Shown piece by piece: positions 6,303 to 14,502 of a stretch of DNA of 64,000 bases. Numbering within the stretch: the first letter of the stretch is position 1; the number at the start of each line of letters is the position of its first letter. The notes under the pieces are model-generated. The model was not told the origin of the DNA and did not search any database. It saw only the letters and a list, made by a program, of their open reading frames with translations. A program made the position numbers and the translations under genes. Source of the stretch: a virus; IMG/VR virus record IMGVR_UViG_3300012001_000008, positions 1 through 64,000 of that record; one strand, 5' to 3'.

Positions 6303-6569
6303 ATGGATGACTTCAAGATAGGGGACATAGTTACGTCCCCACACACCAAAAAGCGCGAACGATATGGTAACGGAATGGTCATAGCTACTAAAGGCAAAGA
6401 AGAACCTATCATAACGGTCATCTTCCTCATGCAAGACCGAACATTTTTCACCCATAACTTTAGACAACATGAGTTGAAACTAACAGAAATTGACTGGGCA
6501 GAACGCCGACAGATTGAGCAAGCGAGAGACCTCCATAATAGTATCTTAAACGAGACATTTTCTATATGA
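6303..6569 (+). CDS. Small protein with KOW/SH3-like start, near-leaderless
   Basis: 88 residues. It begins MDDFKIGDIVTSP, the F-x-x-G-D-x-V pattern of small SH3/KOW-like barrels, and the rest is helical. An ATG at 6132 would read through the divergent promoter, so I place the start at 6303, right after the -10. Function unknown. Confidence 0.65.
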   Translation: MDDFKIGDIVTSPHTKKRERYGNGMVIATKGKEEPIITVIFLMQDRTFFTHNFRQHELKLTEIDWAERRQIEQARDLHNSILNETFSI

Positions 6570-6575
6570 AAAAGC

Positions 6576-6604
6576 TTGTGTTTTGGATAAAAAAAGAGCA
6601 TAAT
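6576..6604 (+). promoter_or_regulatory. Promoter of the TTGTGTTTT/CATAAT family
   Basis: TTGTGT 6576-6581, 17 bp, CATAAT 6599-6604. Confidence 0.8.
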
Positions 6605-6628
6605 TGCAAGCCAGAAGGGTTAAACAAA

Positions 6629-6826
6629 ATGGCGAACAAAAAAAGCGGTCTCGAAAAATACAAATTAAAATACGAAGACAGCGCTCGTAAGTTCCGATTA
6701 AGTCCAACCTTCGGGCAAAAACAACCTTGGGTAGTTAGGGGATGGGACGCAATTGTAGGGGCATTTGCATACTTCTTTTATAACGTATTCTTGGCAATAA
6801 AAATAATCATAAAAGAGGTAATGTAA
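6629..6826 (+). CDS. Small protein with C-terminal membrane helix
   Basis: 65 residues: a basic N-terminal half and a hydrophobic aromatic C-terminal helix (about residues 42-62). The ATG at 6566 lies before the promoter, so the start is at 6629 after AGAAGGG. The stop overlaps the next ATG (TAATG). Function unknown. Confidence 0.65.
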   Translation: MANKKSGLEKYKLKYEDSARKFRLSPTFGQKQPWVVRGWDAIVGAFAYFFYNVFLAIKIIIKEVM

Positions 6827-7200
6827 TGTTCGACGCAAATATATTGTACTACGCTTACGATAACTTAGACGGAGACGACTTTGGTGTGGGCTACCTATCA
6901 AACAAAGAAGCATGGATTGAGCGTGTTAATAGTTGGGGTCGTAACAATGGTACGCGTAGCGATTTCACCATTGACGATTTCGAAGAACTTGACGCGACCG
7001 ACTTGCAGGGCGTTTTGCTCGCAGAAGTTGAGCCAATTGATAGCGACCATTTAGTGACTTGGGTCGTGGGCGAAGACGAGTTTTCTGTACAGATTGACAA
7101 AAAAGGCGACATTATTTGGAAAAATAATTCAACCAAAACAACCTCTGTTCCACGTTGGTTAAGTCGCCTAAAAAGAACACTAAAAGAATACAAAGTTTAA
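6826..7200 (+). CDS. Hypothetical acidic protein
   Basis: 124 residues, acidic in the first two thirds with a basic end (SRLKRTLKEYKV). Translationally coupled to the preceding membrane protein. No recognised domain. Confidence 0.7.
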   Translation: MFDANILYYAYDNLDGDDFGVGYLSNKEAWIERVNSWGRNNGTRSDFTIDDFEELDATDLQGVLLAEVEPIDSDHLVTWVVGEDEFSVQIDKKGDIIWKNNSTKTTSVPRWLSRLKRTLKEYKV

Positions 7201-7208
7201 CAAAACGC

Positions 7209-7237
7209 TTGTGTTTTTAGAAAAAAAGAGTTATAAT
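7209..7237 (+). promoter_or_regulatory. Promoter of the TTGTGTTTT family
   Basis: TTGTGT 7209-7214, 17 bp, TATAAT 7232-7237. Confidence 0.8.
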
Positions 7238-7291
7238 TGATTCCAGTGAACGACAAAAGAGCGTCACAAAAACAAAGAAAGGCTCAAAATA

Positions 7292-7546
7292 ATGAGTAAA
7301 AAAGAAGTATCGGAACCAAAAGTCACTAAGGCTCAACCCCTTGAAGACGAGAACAAGCAAGCAAAAGGTGTCTTCGTTCGTGGTATAATCGGAATAGTGT
7401 TGCTATTAGTCTTTGGAAGTATAGTCTTTAGCACCGTGGTCATTTGGAATGGCACGGACAACCCAATGTTTAAGATATTGGTTGCCCCACAAGCCATCTT
7501 TGCCCTAGTAATTGCCTTCGTAGCATTTTCAAAAATACTTAAATAA
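7292..7546 (+). CDS. Two-helix membrane protein
   Basis: 84 residues: a charged N-terminal 30 residues, then two membrane segments (about 29-52 and 60-82) with a short loop. AGAAAGG ribosome site. It lies before the wall-active gene at 7605, so it could act at the envelope. Holin-like by shape only. Confidence 0.7.
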   Translation: MSKKEVSEPKVTKAQPLEDENKQAKGVFVRGIIGIVLLLVFGSIVFSTVVIWNGTDNPMFKILVAPQAIFALVIAFVAFSKILK

Positions 7547-7604
7547 AAAAAGGAACAATTGTTAGCGAAACTTCCCAGGGTAATGCCTGATAAGCTGACG
7601 GACT

Positions 7605-8240
7605 ATGCGTAAAGCAAAAATCACAGTAGCTATTCTGGCGTTGGTAATTATCGGTGCATTCACCTACCTAGCCGTTAATAGTGGGGTTACAGCCAAAAAT
7701 CTTGAACTCAAGACGATTAAGCTGCAATCGACAGAAGAAAAACTCAAGAGTGTAGACCTACAGGTTGAACAACTCAAGACGCAGTCTTCTACAGATAAAG
7801 CAAAACAACAACAGTTAGAGAAAGAGAAGCAAGACCTAGAGGCTCAGTTGCAGGCGAAAGCCGACAACAAAGCCAAGCTAGAAGTTGCAGCTGCGGAAGC
7901 AGAAAAGCAACTGACAGCTTCTCACGTAGCATCGGCAGCAACGGTACGAGTACCATTGCCAGCTGGTTCTCACACCGATTGGATGGCTCAGGCAGGAATT
8001 GCCGAATCAGACTATGGTTATGTTGACTATATTGTTAGTCACGAAAGTGGTTGGAATCCTAACGCCGTAAACGCAAGTTCTGGCGCGGAAGGACTACCGC
8101 AAGCCCTACCATACTCAAAAACAGGGTGTGGGCATGGCGACCCAGTCTGTCAGCTCCAATGGGCTACGGCATATGCAGTCGGTCGTTACGGCTCATGGTC
8201 AGGAGCTTATAACTTCTGGACAATTAATCGCTGGTGGTAA
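7605..8240 (+). CDS. Membrane-anchored lytic-transglycosylase-like protein
   Basis: 211 residues: a short basic start and one membrane helix or uncleaved signal (about 4-25), a coiled coil of K/Q/E repeats (about 30-105) and a lysozyme-like C-terminal domain. The catalytic glutamate is probably E147 in SHESGWNP, followed by SSGAEGLPQAL, the pattern of soluble lytic transglycosylase and aggregation-promoting-factor-type domains. It would cut peptidoglycan glycan strands outside the membrane, perhaps during entry or superinfection control; it is far from the main lysis genes. A strong terminator follows. Confidence 0.8.
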   Translation: MRKAKITVAILALVIIGAFTYLAVNSGVTAKNLELKTIKLQSTEEKLKSVDLQVEQLKTQSSTDKAKQQQLEKEKQDLEAQLQAKADNKAKLEVAAAEAEKQLTASHVASAATVRVPLPAGSHTDWMAQAGIAESDYGYVDYIVSHESGWNPNAVNASSGAEGLPQALPYSKTGCGHGDPVCQLQWATAYAVGRYGSWSGAYNFWTINRWW

Positions 8241-8252
8241 GAAAACTCTACG

Positions 8253-8282
8253 ATAGCCCTTCTCGCGAGGGGCTATTTTTTT
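8253..8282 (+). terminator. Rho-independent terminator
   Basis: Stem ATAGCCC/GGGCTAT with a TCTCGCGA-containing loop, followed by seven T's. Confidence 0.85.
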
Positions 8283-8288
8283 ATGGGC

Positions 8289-8317
8289 TTGTGTTTTTAG
8301 AAAAAAAAGAGCATAAT
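8289..8317 (+). promoter_or_regulatory. Promoter of the TTGTGTTTT/CATAAT family
   Basis: TTGTGT 8289-8294, 17 bp, CATAAT 8312-8317, immediately after the terminator. Confidence 0.8.
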
Positions 8318-8348
8318 TCGAGTTATAAAGCAAACAAGAAAGGCTTAT

Positions 8349-8840
8349 ATGTACGCAAGCAGAGTAAAAATTAGTCAAGAAACCCGTAGTAAACTTAACA
8401 ACCCAGTACTAGATTCGCGCAAGAAAAGCGAGCTAAGGGTTCGTTTAGTATTAGATAAAATTAATAACAATCCAGGAGTTAGGTTTACGAAGCAAGAATT
8501 ACTTGCCACAGCAGGGTATAATCCATCGACGAATACACAAAACTACCAAACTGGACTTGCGTTTATTCGCAACATGGAAAAACGTGGTCTTATTGCCCAT
8601 AATAATACGCGAACATTCAGAAAGCACTGGTTTGTACTCTCTGAGGCGACCATTAAAACAACACCAAAGCAAGTAGCGAAGAGTATTCTGGCTAAAAGTC
8701 AACTAGCTGAAAAGCCAGTAGTAGAAGAAGTTGATATTAAAAAAGGTGTACAGGAAATTGTCACTCGACCGGCAAAAGACTTCGTATGGGAAACCAACTC
8801 AGATAGTCTACATGAGTTCGTTAAGTATTTGCAAGATTAG
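8349..8840 (+). CDS. Hypothetical protein, possible winged-helix
   Basis: 163 residues. Residues ~30-95 (RVRLVLDKINNNPG, then a helix pair, then MEKRGLIAHNNTRTF) have the helix-helix-wing look of a winged-helix DNA-binding fold. The C-terminal 60 residues are a linker and a helical tail. Own promoter and AGAAAGG site. A regulatory role is possible but not shown. Confidence 0.6.
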   Translation: MYASRVKISQETRSKLNNPVLDSRKKSELRVRLVLDKINNNPGVRFTKQELLATAGYNPSTNTQNYQTGLAFIRNMEKRGLIAHNNTRTFRKHWFVLSEATIKTTPKQVAKSILAKSQLAEKPVVEEVDIKKGVQEIVTRPAKDFVWETNSDSLHEFVKYLQD

Positions 8841-8903
8841 CTTAAAATAAGCTCTGTGTGGCGTTTTAGTTACTAAGACGCACAATTTGCCCACTTTATA
8901 ACA

Positions 8904-8946
8904 AATAGCCCTCAGAGAGGCTTAGAAAGCGTCTGAGGGCTATTTT
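8904..8946. terminator. Bidirectional terminator
   Basis: AATAGCCCTCAGA pairs with TCTGAGGGCTATT, flanked by A's and T's, between converging genes. The loop contains GGCTTAGAAA, related to the 10-bp repeat units at 18811 and 37650. Confidence 0.8.
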
Positions 8947-8972
8947 AGATTGTGTCGCCTAGCTAGGATTTG

Positions 8973-9626
8973 TTATTTTGTTTCTTCGTTCTCTTTTTGC
9001 ATGGCTTTAGTAAAGTAATTACTTGTACTCATGCTTGGCGCTGAACTCATAGAGCGAGTTGCAGTCGATAGGCTTGCAAACATTACTGTCGAGCCTACAT
9101 CTGTGGCATTAAAGTTACTGGTATTATTAACCGTGTAACCGTAAGTAGCAGAGGTGGCAAATGAGTCTTGGTTTGCACCAAGGTAGACGAATGTCCAGTT
9201 GCCTTCTTTTTCGTACTGAGCTTTTAGCTCTTTCATGTCGTTAGCTTTGTACTTCTTAGAAGCATTCTCTCCACCATCTGTTAGTACGACGAATAGGTGT
9301 TTCTCGTCTTTCTTGCCTTTTGCAGCCTTGAGGGTTGTCACGAAAGCATCGTGTAGGGGCGTACCACCATTTGGTGTGTACATTTCAGTTGTTAGTTCTG
9401 GTACGTCATCAACCCACGCATCTTCGTGAATCTTTTTAAGACGTAGTTCTCCGTCATAACCACTGTCGAATGCAGTGAGGCTAAGTTTATACTTGCCACC
9501 ATCATTCTTGAGAGAGTTGACGTACTCGTTATAGCCATCAATCGTTGCCTTACGGACAGAACTCATAGAGCCTGATGCGTCTAGCAAGACATGTACTACA
9601 GTTGCCACTTTAGAAGGATTCGTCAT
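8973..9626 (-). CDS. von Willebrand factor A (vWA) domain protein
   Basis: 217 residues. MIDAS metal-site residues are visible: D-x-S-x-S at 16-20 (DASGS), a Thr in NGGTPLHD and Asp in VLTDGGEN. Such cytoplasmic vWA proteins bind a partner through Mg2+; phage relatives accompany stress (TerY-like) or chaperone genes. The ATG at 9626 has AAAGG four bases upstream. The frame stays open for 32 more codons upstream with protein-like sequence but no usual start codon, which is unexplained. Confidence 0.85.
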   Translation of the reverse strand: MTNPSKVATVVHVLLDASGSMSSVRKATIDGYNEYVNSLKNDGGKYKLSLTAFDSGYDGELRLKKIHEDAWVDDVPELTTEMYTPNGGTPLHDAFVTTLKAAKGKKDEKHLFVVLTDGGENASKKYKANDMKELKAQYEKEGNWTFVYLGANQDSFATSATYGYTVNNTSNFNATDVGSTVMFASLSTATRSMSSAPSMSTSNYFTKAMQKENEETK

Positions 9627-9814
9627 CTTACCTTTATTAAAGGCAATCGCGCGAGCTTCCTGTGGTGTTAGTACGCCTTGGTCAATCAGCTTGCTTAGTT
9701 TCGCTTGCTGTTGGCGTTTGTTTTAGTGTCCATGTTAAATCTTTATTCATATTCGTATTCTTCTTCTTCGTAGTTTTAGTTTAACTAGGACGACACATAT
9801 CTAATTGTTAAGGT

Positions 9815-9893
9815 GTAGCGCGTTTCGTTCCCCTAGCTATGCTGGGTTATATCGGATACGCGACCTGCCGTATCTCGCTACTTCTTTATTATA
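9815..9893 (-). promoter_or_regulatory. Extended -10 promoter and structured leader of the vWA gene
   Basis: TGCTATAAT (TATAAT 9888-9893) starts a ~250-nt leader. The RNA begins with GTAGCG (9876-9881), which pairs with CGCTAC (9815-9820) and encloses two hairpins (9855-9860 with 9869-9874, and 9830-9846): a compact three-way junction at the very 5' end. It could be a stabiliser or a regulator; it matches no riboswitch I can recall. The rest of 9627-9814 holds only short or broken frames. Confidence 0.5.
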
Positions 9894-9898
9894 GCAGT

Positions 9899-10042
9899 TT
9901 ACTGGCAACCTTCGCAAGCTGTCGCGTCCGCTGGGTCTACAAGTGCATCGAGGAAGTTACGTTCGCGGGCTGGGTCGTTCTTTGCTTCTTCCATAGCGAG
10001 TTCAATTTTCTTTAGCATTTCTTCGAGGTCTGTTTGTGACAT
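9899..10042 (-). CDS. Hypothetical 47-residue protein ending CEGC
   Basis: 47 residues, an acidic helix and a C-terminal CEGCQ. The ATG overlaps the stop of the glutaredoxin gene, so it is translationally coupled to it. A Cys pair behind a glutaredoxin suggests a redox substrate or metal site, but this is inference. Confidence 0.65.
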   Translation of the reverse strand: MSQTDLEEMLKKIELAMEEAKNDPARERNFLDALVDPADATACEGCQ

Positions 10043-10266
10043 TATAGTAGTCCTAGTATTTTAGAAGGTTGGAATCCGATAACGAAGTCTGTCCCATTTG
10101 TTGTTATTGGTACGGTTTGCATTCCGTCAGTTAGCTTGAAGGCTTCTGCTTGCATCTCTGGCTGTTCGTCAAGGTTTATTGCCTCATACGCGACACCTTT
10201 GAGGTCAAGAAGTTTCTTTACCATGGCACAGTATGCGCAGGCGGTTGTAGTATAGATTTTTAGCAT
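10042..10266 (-). CDS. Glutaredoxin-like thiol-disulfide oxidoreductase
   Basis: 74 residues, one thioredoxin fold. The redox motif is CAYC at 10-13, the cis-proline motif TVP is near 51-53, and the C-terminus has a G-F-Q-P segment as in NrdH/glutaredoxin. Phages often use such proteins to supply electrons to ribonucleotide reductase; no reductase lies in this window. The ribosome site is GGAG. Confidence 0.88.
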   Translation of the reverse strand: MLKIYTTTACAYCAMVKKLLDLKGVAYEAINLDEQPEMQAEAFKLTDGMQTVPITTNGTDFVIGFQPSKILGLL

Positions 10267-10342
10267 CCCAGCTCTCCTTTTTGAGTGAAAAAAATATATC
10301 CCCTGAACCAGGACATACCTTTTATTTTTTATTCTATATCTA

Positions 10343-10348
10343 ATTATA
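10343..10348 (-). promoter_or_regulatory. -10 element upstream of the glutaredoxin gene
   Basis: GTATAATTAGATATAGAATAA; the same block, with few changes, stands before the gene at 14455. Leader of about 70 nt with a small CCTG/CAGG hairpin. Confidence 0.5.
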
Positions 10349-10395
10349 CTCCACGCATAGTAGAAAATATAGCTAAGAAAATGCGAAGATTGGGC

Positions 10396-10424
10396 TTGTG
10401 TTTTTTGACAAATGAGAGCATAAT
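10396..10424 (+). promoter_or_regulatory. Promoter of the TTGTGTTTT/CATAAT family
   Basis: TTGTGT 10396-10401, 17 bp, CATAAT 10419-10424. Confidence 0.8.
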
Positions 10425-10457
10425 TCATAGTATAAGTAAATTAAGAAAGGCTTATAA

Positions 10458-10625
10458 ATGAACGAACCAGTACATATCGACGAAAACGATAACGTAGTTA
10501 TAAACATAAATGCGATTTCACCTTCATCGAAGATATATACGCACTGTAAAGAGTGTGGATGTGAATTGTTCGGTGGGGAACGCCAAGGAGAGGATGCAAA
10601 TGGATACTGCGACACCTGTAATTAG
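10458..10625 (+). CDS. Small zinc-ribbon protein
   Basis: 55 residues. The C-terminal half carries CKECGC and CDTC, four to five Cys spaced as a zinc ribbon. The start follows AAGAAAGG after the promoter at 10396. The last 26 bases overlap the next gene in another frame. Confidence 0.7.
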   Translation: MNEPVHIDENDNVVININAISPSSKIYTHCKECGCELFGGERQGEDANGYCDTCN

Positions 10626-10962
10626 TACTTGGGATAAAGTAATGGCGATGAAGCCAAAAGACACTCGACATAAGGGCGTTGCTAACACGCTGACTATGGA
10701 CGAGCTACAATGTGTCCTCGGAACAATTGACTACTTCGGCGGTAGTGTTCAGCAAGCTATGTTCGACTTAAATATGGCTAAGTACCGTGTGTTTGACTTC
10801 CTCGGTATGTGTGTTATGGGCGACCGTGTATCAAGCACCGACGCTACAAAGGTTTTAGTCTTCTCGTTCCTAAAGGTTGATGGTGACATTAACAAATGGC
10901 TCGAAGATTTACAAACAACAGATTACGATATGGACGAATCTTGGAAGGAGATTAAACTATAA
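10600..10962 (+). CDS. Hypothetical protein
   Basis: 120 residues. A longer frame runs upstream through the zinc-ribbon gene, but AAGGAG nine bases before ATG 10600 fixes the start. Mostly helical (TMDELQCVLGTIDYFGGS...). Coupled to the following gene (TAATG). Function unknown. Confidence 0.7.
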   Translation: MDTATPVISTWDKVMAMKPKDTRHKGVANTLTMDELQCVLGTIDYFGGSVQQAMFDLNMAKYRVFDFLGMCVMGDRVSSTDATKVLVFSFLKVDGDINKWLEDLQTTDYDMDESWKEIKL

Positions 10963-11543
10963 TGCCAAACCACATAACAACCCAAGTAGAGATTAGCGGT
11001 ACGAAGGAACAAATCGCTGACCTCGTCGAAAAGACAAAGATTATCCGCGACGGTGAAGCAACTGATAACCAGTTTGACTTCAATGGTATTGTAAAAATGC
11101 CAGAGGAGCTACTTAACACCACCTCGCCAACTGATGTTGTAGAGACGCAGGAGGAGGCAGATAGGCTTAATACTGAGAAGCGTGAGCTTTGGGAAAAGAA
11201 TAAGTATGGTAGCTACACAGATAAGGCTATCTCTAAAGCAGAGAGCGAGCGCCGTCTTAAGGAATATGGAGCAGTCAACTGGTACGACTGGTCTTACCCG
11301 AACTGGGGTACGAAGTGGAATGCCTACGATGTTCACTATACTGATGGCAACGACACTAAGATTGTTATTCAGATTGATACTGCATGGAATACACCTACAG
11401 CTATCTGGGAAGCGCTAGAAGAAAAAGGCTATACCGTTAAGGGTGTTATGTACGGCGAGATGGAAGGCTTTGAGTATATTGGCGAGGGTGCAGATGAAGT
11501 GTGGGAAGCCTACACTAGCGTTGAAGTCGATTACATCGGCTAA
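10962..11543 (+). CDS. YubB/DUF1281-like (Api92) phage protein
   Basis: 193 residues. It begins MPNHITTQVEISG and contains NWYDWSYPNWGTKWNAYD, the strongly conserved aromatic block of the YubB/DUF1281 (ferredoxin-like, Api92-type) family found in phages and plasmids. Biochemical role unknown. It ends at the bidirectional terminator. Confidence 0.8.
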   Translation: MPNHITTQVEISGTKEQIADLVEKTKIIRDGEATDNQFDFNGIVKMPEELLNTTSPTDVVETQEEADRLNTEKRELWEKNKYGSYTDKAISKAESERRLKEYGAVNWYDWSYPNWGTKWNAYDVHYTDGNDTKIVIQIDTAWNTPTAIWEALEEKGYTVKGVMYGEMEGFEYIGEGADEVWEAYTSVEVDYIG

Positions 11544-11548
11544 CAAAA

Positions 11549-11578
11549 AGAAGCCGACATTGAGCCGACTTCTTAATT
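11549..11578. terminator. Bidirectional terminator between + genes and the late operon
   Basis: AAGAAG...CTTCTT stem with an imperfect GCCGAC/GCCGAC core, between the converging 10962 and 11592 genes. Confidence 0.55.
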
Positions 11579-11591
11579 GAGGCTTCCACCC

Positions 11592-11888
11592 TTATGCTTG
11601 TGTCTTGTTTGACAAAGCTTGGTAGCCTGTTGAGTTGCGCAGGGTCATGTTGTATGTGATAGCTGCAAGAACTGATACAGTCCCTACATAAGCAATCCAA
11701 TTCAATACGCCCGCAAGCGTTACCGCTGTCTGCCATGTTACGATGACCGACGCTAGAAGACTCAGTACGACGTTTGTCAGTACTGGGTACTTGTTAGCGA
11801 GGTATACAGGGATAACATTTAGTTTCAAAATTGCCTGCACTGCTACAACTGCGAGAGCTGCTAGTGCTGTGATTGTTGCAAAATCCAT
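11592..11888 (-). CDS. Putative holin
   Basis: 98 residues with about three hydrophobic segments (roughly 4-22, 36-55, 61-80) and a short polar tail, in the usual size range for holins. It follows the endolysin gene, the expected lysis pairing. Holins form membrane lesions that release the endolysin. No family signature; the call rests on topology and position. Confidence 0.65.
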   Translation of the reverse strand: MDFATITALAALAVVAVQAILKLNVIPVYLANKYPVLTNVVLSLLASVIVTWQTAVTLAGVLNWIAYVGTVSVLAAITYNMTLRNSTGYQALSNKTQA

Positions 11889-11901
11889 AATTTACTTCCT
11901 T

Positions 11902-13140
11902 TTATTTCTTAAATGTGAATGACGACAAGAACTTCATCACTAGTTCGAAGACTCGTGTGAGCCAGCTTTTGGCTGTTTCGCCATTTACTGGGTCGATAGG
12001 GTCTACTACTGGTGGAGTTGGAGCGACGTATGAGCCTACAGAGATTACCTCTGCGATAGGCGCTGTTGTTACAGAGTCAGACTTAACGACGCGAGCAGTT
12101 TCTACGCCATCTGTGTAAGTGACCGTGTAAACGGTTGTACGCACACCATTAACGCCAGCTTGTGTGACTTTTTCTTGTCCGAGTGGGAGAGTAGCATCGG
12201 TTACTTTTGATGAAGAGAACGTCACAACCTGTGTTGTAGATACTTCTTTTGTCTCAATAACTGGGGCGACAACAAGTTCGAGGTCTACTTTATTAACACC
12301 AGTAGTCGCTTTTGGGGTTCCTGTTGTATCAGCAGTGCCGAATGAATAAGCAGTCATGTAGTATTCGCTACCTGTCTTGTAGACAGCCTTACCAACGATG
12401 TCGATAGTATCGCCAGCATTGAATGACTTAGATACAGTGAATTGAGCCTGTGTGTCAAAGTTAAAGTTCCATAGGTTTGCATTACGAATGAAACGATATG
12501 TTCCAGGAGCAATCTTCTGGTAGCTTTGCACAGCTGGTGTTGGAGCTGGTGGAGTAACAACTGGTGGGGGAGTCACGACAACAGGGGCTGTATTAACATA
12601 ATTAACAACTGTGTCACGCATTTCCATAATACGAGCAGGGCATTGTGTACCAAGCTGTGATACTTCTAGGTGTCCGTAGACGGTAGTAGCACCACCGAGT
12701 TCTTGGTCGCGTCCACGCCACCACTCACCGAGTACTTTAGCGTCTCCGTCGCGGAGTGTGTAGTTACGGTAGTCGCCGAGGTTCTCGATACCGATTGATG
12801 AACAGTTAACTGCCCAGTTACCAGCGTGCCATGTAATCTGTCCCCAGACATCATCTACAAGCTGTACAAGACGATAACCAGCTGCACGTTCAGCATCTGT
12901 CGCGTCAGGAGTTGTCCCGTCTACGCGCTGTCCAGCGAAGTGAGCCTGCGAGTATGAGCGAGCGCCTGTGTATGGGTTAGTTAGACCAGACCAGTTAGCG
13001 GCATCAGAGCCATAAGCTCGCGCGAAGCCGTTATCAGAAAACCACTGAGCGATTTCTGGCTTAGATTTCTCTTCCCATGTAGGAGTAACAGCATGGTGAA
13101 GAACAAGCTTGTTGACAAGTGTTCGGTTAGCGTCTGCCAT
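11902..13140 (-). CDS. Endolysin: N-acetylmuramoyl-L-alanine amidase (Amidase_2) with G5-like domain
   Basis: 412 residues. The N-terminal amidase_2 domain (about 8-180) has zinc ligands H15 or H16, H157 (GHLEVSQLG) and C167 (TQCP), with WHAGN at 104-108 and GIEN at 117-120. It cuts the bond between MurNAc and the stem peptide. A Pro/Val linker (190-210) leads to a beta domain, then a G5-like module (about 300-385; G-V-N-G-V-R-T-T-V-Y and V-x-Y-x-D-G patterns), probably wall-binding. A basic amphipathic end follows. It abuts the 63-residue gene upstream and precedes the holin. Confidence 0.9.
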   Translation of the reverse strand: MADANRTLVNKLVLHHAVTPTWEEKSKPEIAQWFSDNGFARAYGSDAANWSGLTNPYTGARSYSQAHFAGQRVDGTTPDATDAERAAGYRLVQLVDDVWGQITWHAGNWAVNCSSIGIENLGDYRNYTLRDGDAKVLGEWWRGRDQELGGATTVYGHLEVSQLGTQCPARIMEMRDTVVNYVNTAPVVVTPPPVVTPPAPTPAVQSYQKIAPGTYRFIRNANLWNFNFDTQAQFTVSKSFNAGDTIDIVGKAVYKTGSEYYMTAYSFGTADTTGTPKATTGVNKVDLELVVAPVIETKEVSTTQVVTFSSSKVTDATLPLGQEKVTQAGVNGVRTTVYTVTYTDGVETARVVKSDSVTTAPIAEVISVGSYVAPTPPVVDPIDPVNGETAKSWLTRVFELVMKFLSSFTFKK

Positions 13141-13331
13141 TACGCGGTCGCCTTTGGGTCATTAAGTTTCTTGCCTGGAAGATTCTTCCAAACAGCCTCA
13201 GGAATAACACCCTGACCACGGTTAACAAACTCCTTACCTTGTGAGGTTTGAGATACAGTTTTCTTTTCGTCTTGAGCTGTTGCTTTCGCCACGAGCTTTT
13301 CAACTTCTTGTTTTGTTGGTGCTTTTGCCAT
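13140..13331 (-). CDS. Hypothetical small basic protein
   Basis: 63 residues, Lys- and Gln-rich, likely disordered at the start. The stop overlaps the endolysin start (ATGGC), and AAAGGAAT precedes its ATG. No motif recognised. Confidence 0.65.
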   Translation of the reverse strand: MAKAPTKQEVEKLVAKATAQDEKKTVSQTSQGKEFVNRGQGVIPEAVWKNLPGKKLNDPKATA

Positions 13332-13371
13332 AGTTTTTTTATTCCTTTACTTATCTTATTATCTCATACGA

Positions 13372-14064
13372 CTAGAAATGTATGTTTAGTCCACCGCCAC
13401 CAAGTGCCTTAACGAGTCCTGGAATGAGTCCGTTACTACTGCTACCGCTCCCCTTAGTAGTCTTACTATTGGAACTATTATTAGTCGTAGATTGTTGGCT
13501 ATTGCTCCCCTGCACAGGAGTTGTCGTTGGGTTAGCATCTAGTTGTGCCTGAATCTGTGCCTGTAATTCCTTATTAGCATTTATAAGCGCTTCAATGTCC
13601 TGTGAAACTGTCGCCCCATTAATCTTGAAAGAATCAGATGTAGCGGTAACGGTGATAGGCTTTCTCAATGGTATAACAGAGTATATACCGCTAACCTGTA
13701 GTTGGTATGTCCCAGCTGGCGTTGAGTAAGGAATGATGAGTGTGCTTGTTGAGTCTTCACACCCCTCTTTACTCGTAAGTGTGTCGGCGCTGAGGTTGAT
13801 TGGGGTTAGAGTTTTATCACTGATTGATACGAGTCTGCGAGTAATGGTTGTGAGGACACTATCTCCGACATAACGACAACTATGAATCTTATATGTAAGC
13901 TCGTGACCAGCATATAGAGCTGTAGCGTCCTTTATTGCTGGTTTATCGTACTCAGCTGGGACAATTGGCGCGAATAGTGGGAAGGCTACCAGTAGTGTCA
14001 GGATTACGAGCATAAGCGCATTAAGATGCGTTACAGTTAGTAGTTTTTTAAGCTTATCTTTCAT
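13372..14064 (-). CDS. Exported membrane-anchored protein with low-complexity tail
   Basis: 230 residues from the ATG at 14064, which has GGAGG seven bases upstream. One N-terminal membrane segment (about 14-34) and an extracellular-type beta domain (35-140), possibly immunoglobulin-like. Then a Gln/Asn/Ser/Thr-rich stretch (QGSNSQQSTTNNSSNS, about 186-210) and a Gly/Leu tail. It lies among lysis and tail genes. Spanin-like, adhesion or exclusion roles are possible; none is shown. Confidence 0.7.
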   Translation of the reverse strand: MKDKLKKLLTVTHLNALMLVILTLLVAFPLFAPIVPAEYDKPAIKDATALYAGHELTYKIHSCRYVGDSVLTTITRRLVSISDKTLTPINLSADTLTSKEGCEDSTSTLIIPYSTPAGTYQLQVSGIYSVIPLRKPITVTATSDSFKINGATVSQDIEALINANKELQAQIQAQLDANPTTTPVQGSNSQQSTTNNSSNSKTTKGSGSSSNGLIPGLVKALGGGGLNIHF

Positions 14065-14065
14065 T

Positions 14066-14455
14066 TTAACCTCCAATAGGTACGAAGTGCCCAATTAGGG
14101 CGACAACAGCAGCTGCGAGTAGAAGAAGAACAAGGAATGTTGTCCATCTGCTTACAAGTGCGTTCGAGAAGTTAATTCCAGGCTTCTTGTCCTGAATATA
14201 TGTCTCTGTTGCAAGGAATCGTTTGTTCATCTGGTCTGTGAACTCGTCCTTCCACTTTTGTTCATCTTGCTTAAACTGGTCAAAATCTACTTTAGATACT
14301 ACAGATAGACCATTGATTTTAGCAAGGACATCTTCGCCATTCTTTTTGACAGCGCTTAAATCCTGCTTTAAGAGGGCGATGTCAGTTTGCATAGTCGGAA
14401 TAGAGGCGACGAAGGTATTTACCATCTCTTCCTGTGCTTGTTTTTGAGTCGTCAT
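14066..14455 (-). CDS. Coiled-coil protein with C-terminal membrane anchor (XhlA-like shape)
   Basis: 129 residues: a long charged helix (about 1-95) and one C-terminal membrane helix (100-122). This is the layout of haemolysin XhlA-type proteins that accompany holins, but sequence identity is not evident. Own -10 upstream. Confidence 0.65.
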   Translation of the reverse strand: MTTQKQAQEEMVNTFVASIPTMQTDIALLKQDLSAVKKNGEDVLAKINGLSVVSKVDFDQFKQDEQKWKDEFTDQMNKRFLATETYIQDKKPGINFSNALVSRWTTFLVLLLLAAAVVALIGHFVPIGG

Positions 14456-14496
14456 TAATTGTTAACTTTCATGTGTTTGTTTTTATCCTACATCTA

Positions 14497-14502
14497 ATTA
14501 TA
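14497..14502 (-). promoter_or_regulatory. -10 element before the lysis-region genes
   Basis: GTATAATTAGATGTAGGATAA on the minus strand, nearly the same block as at 10343, overlapping the stop of the preceding tail gene. Confidence 0.5.
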
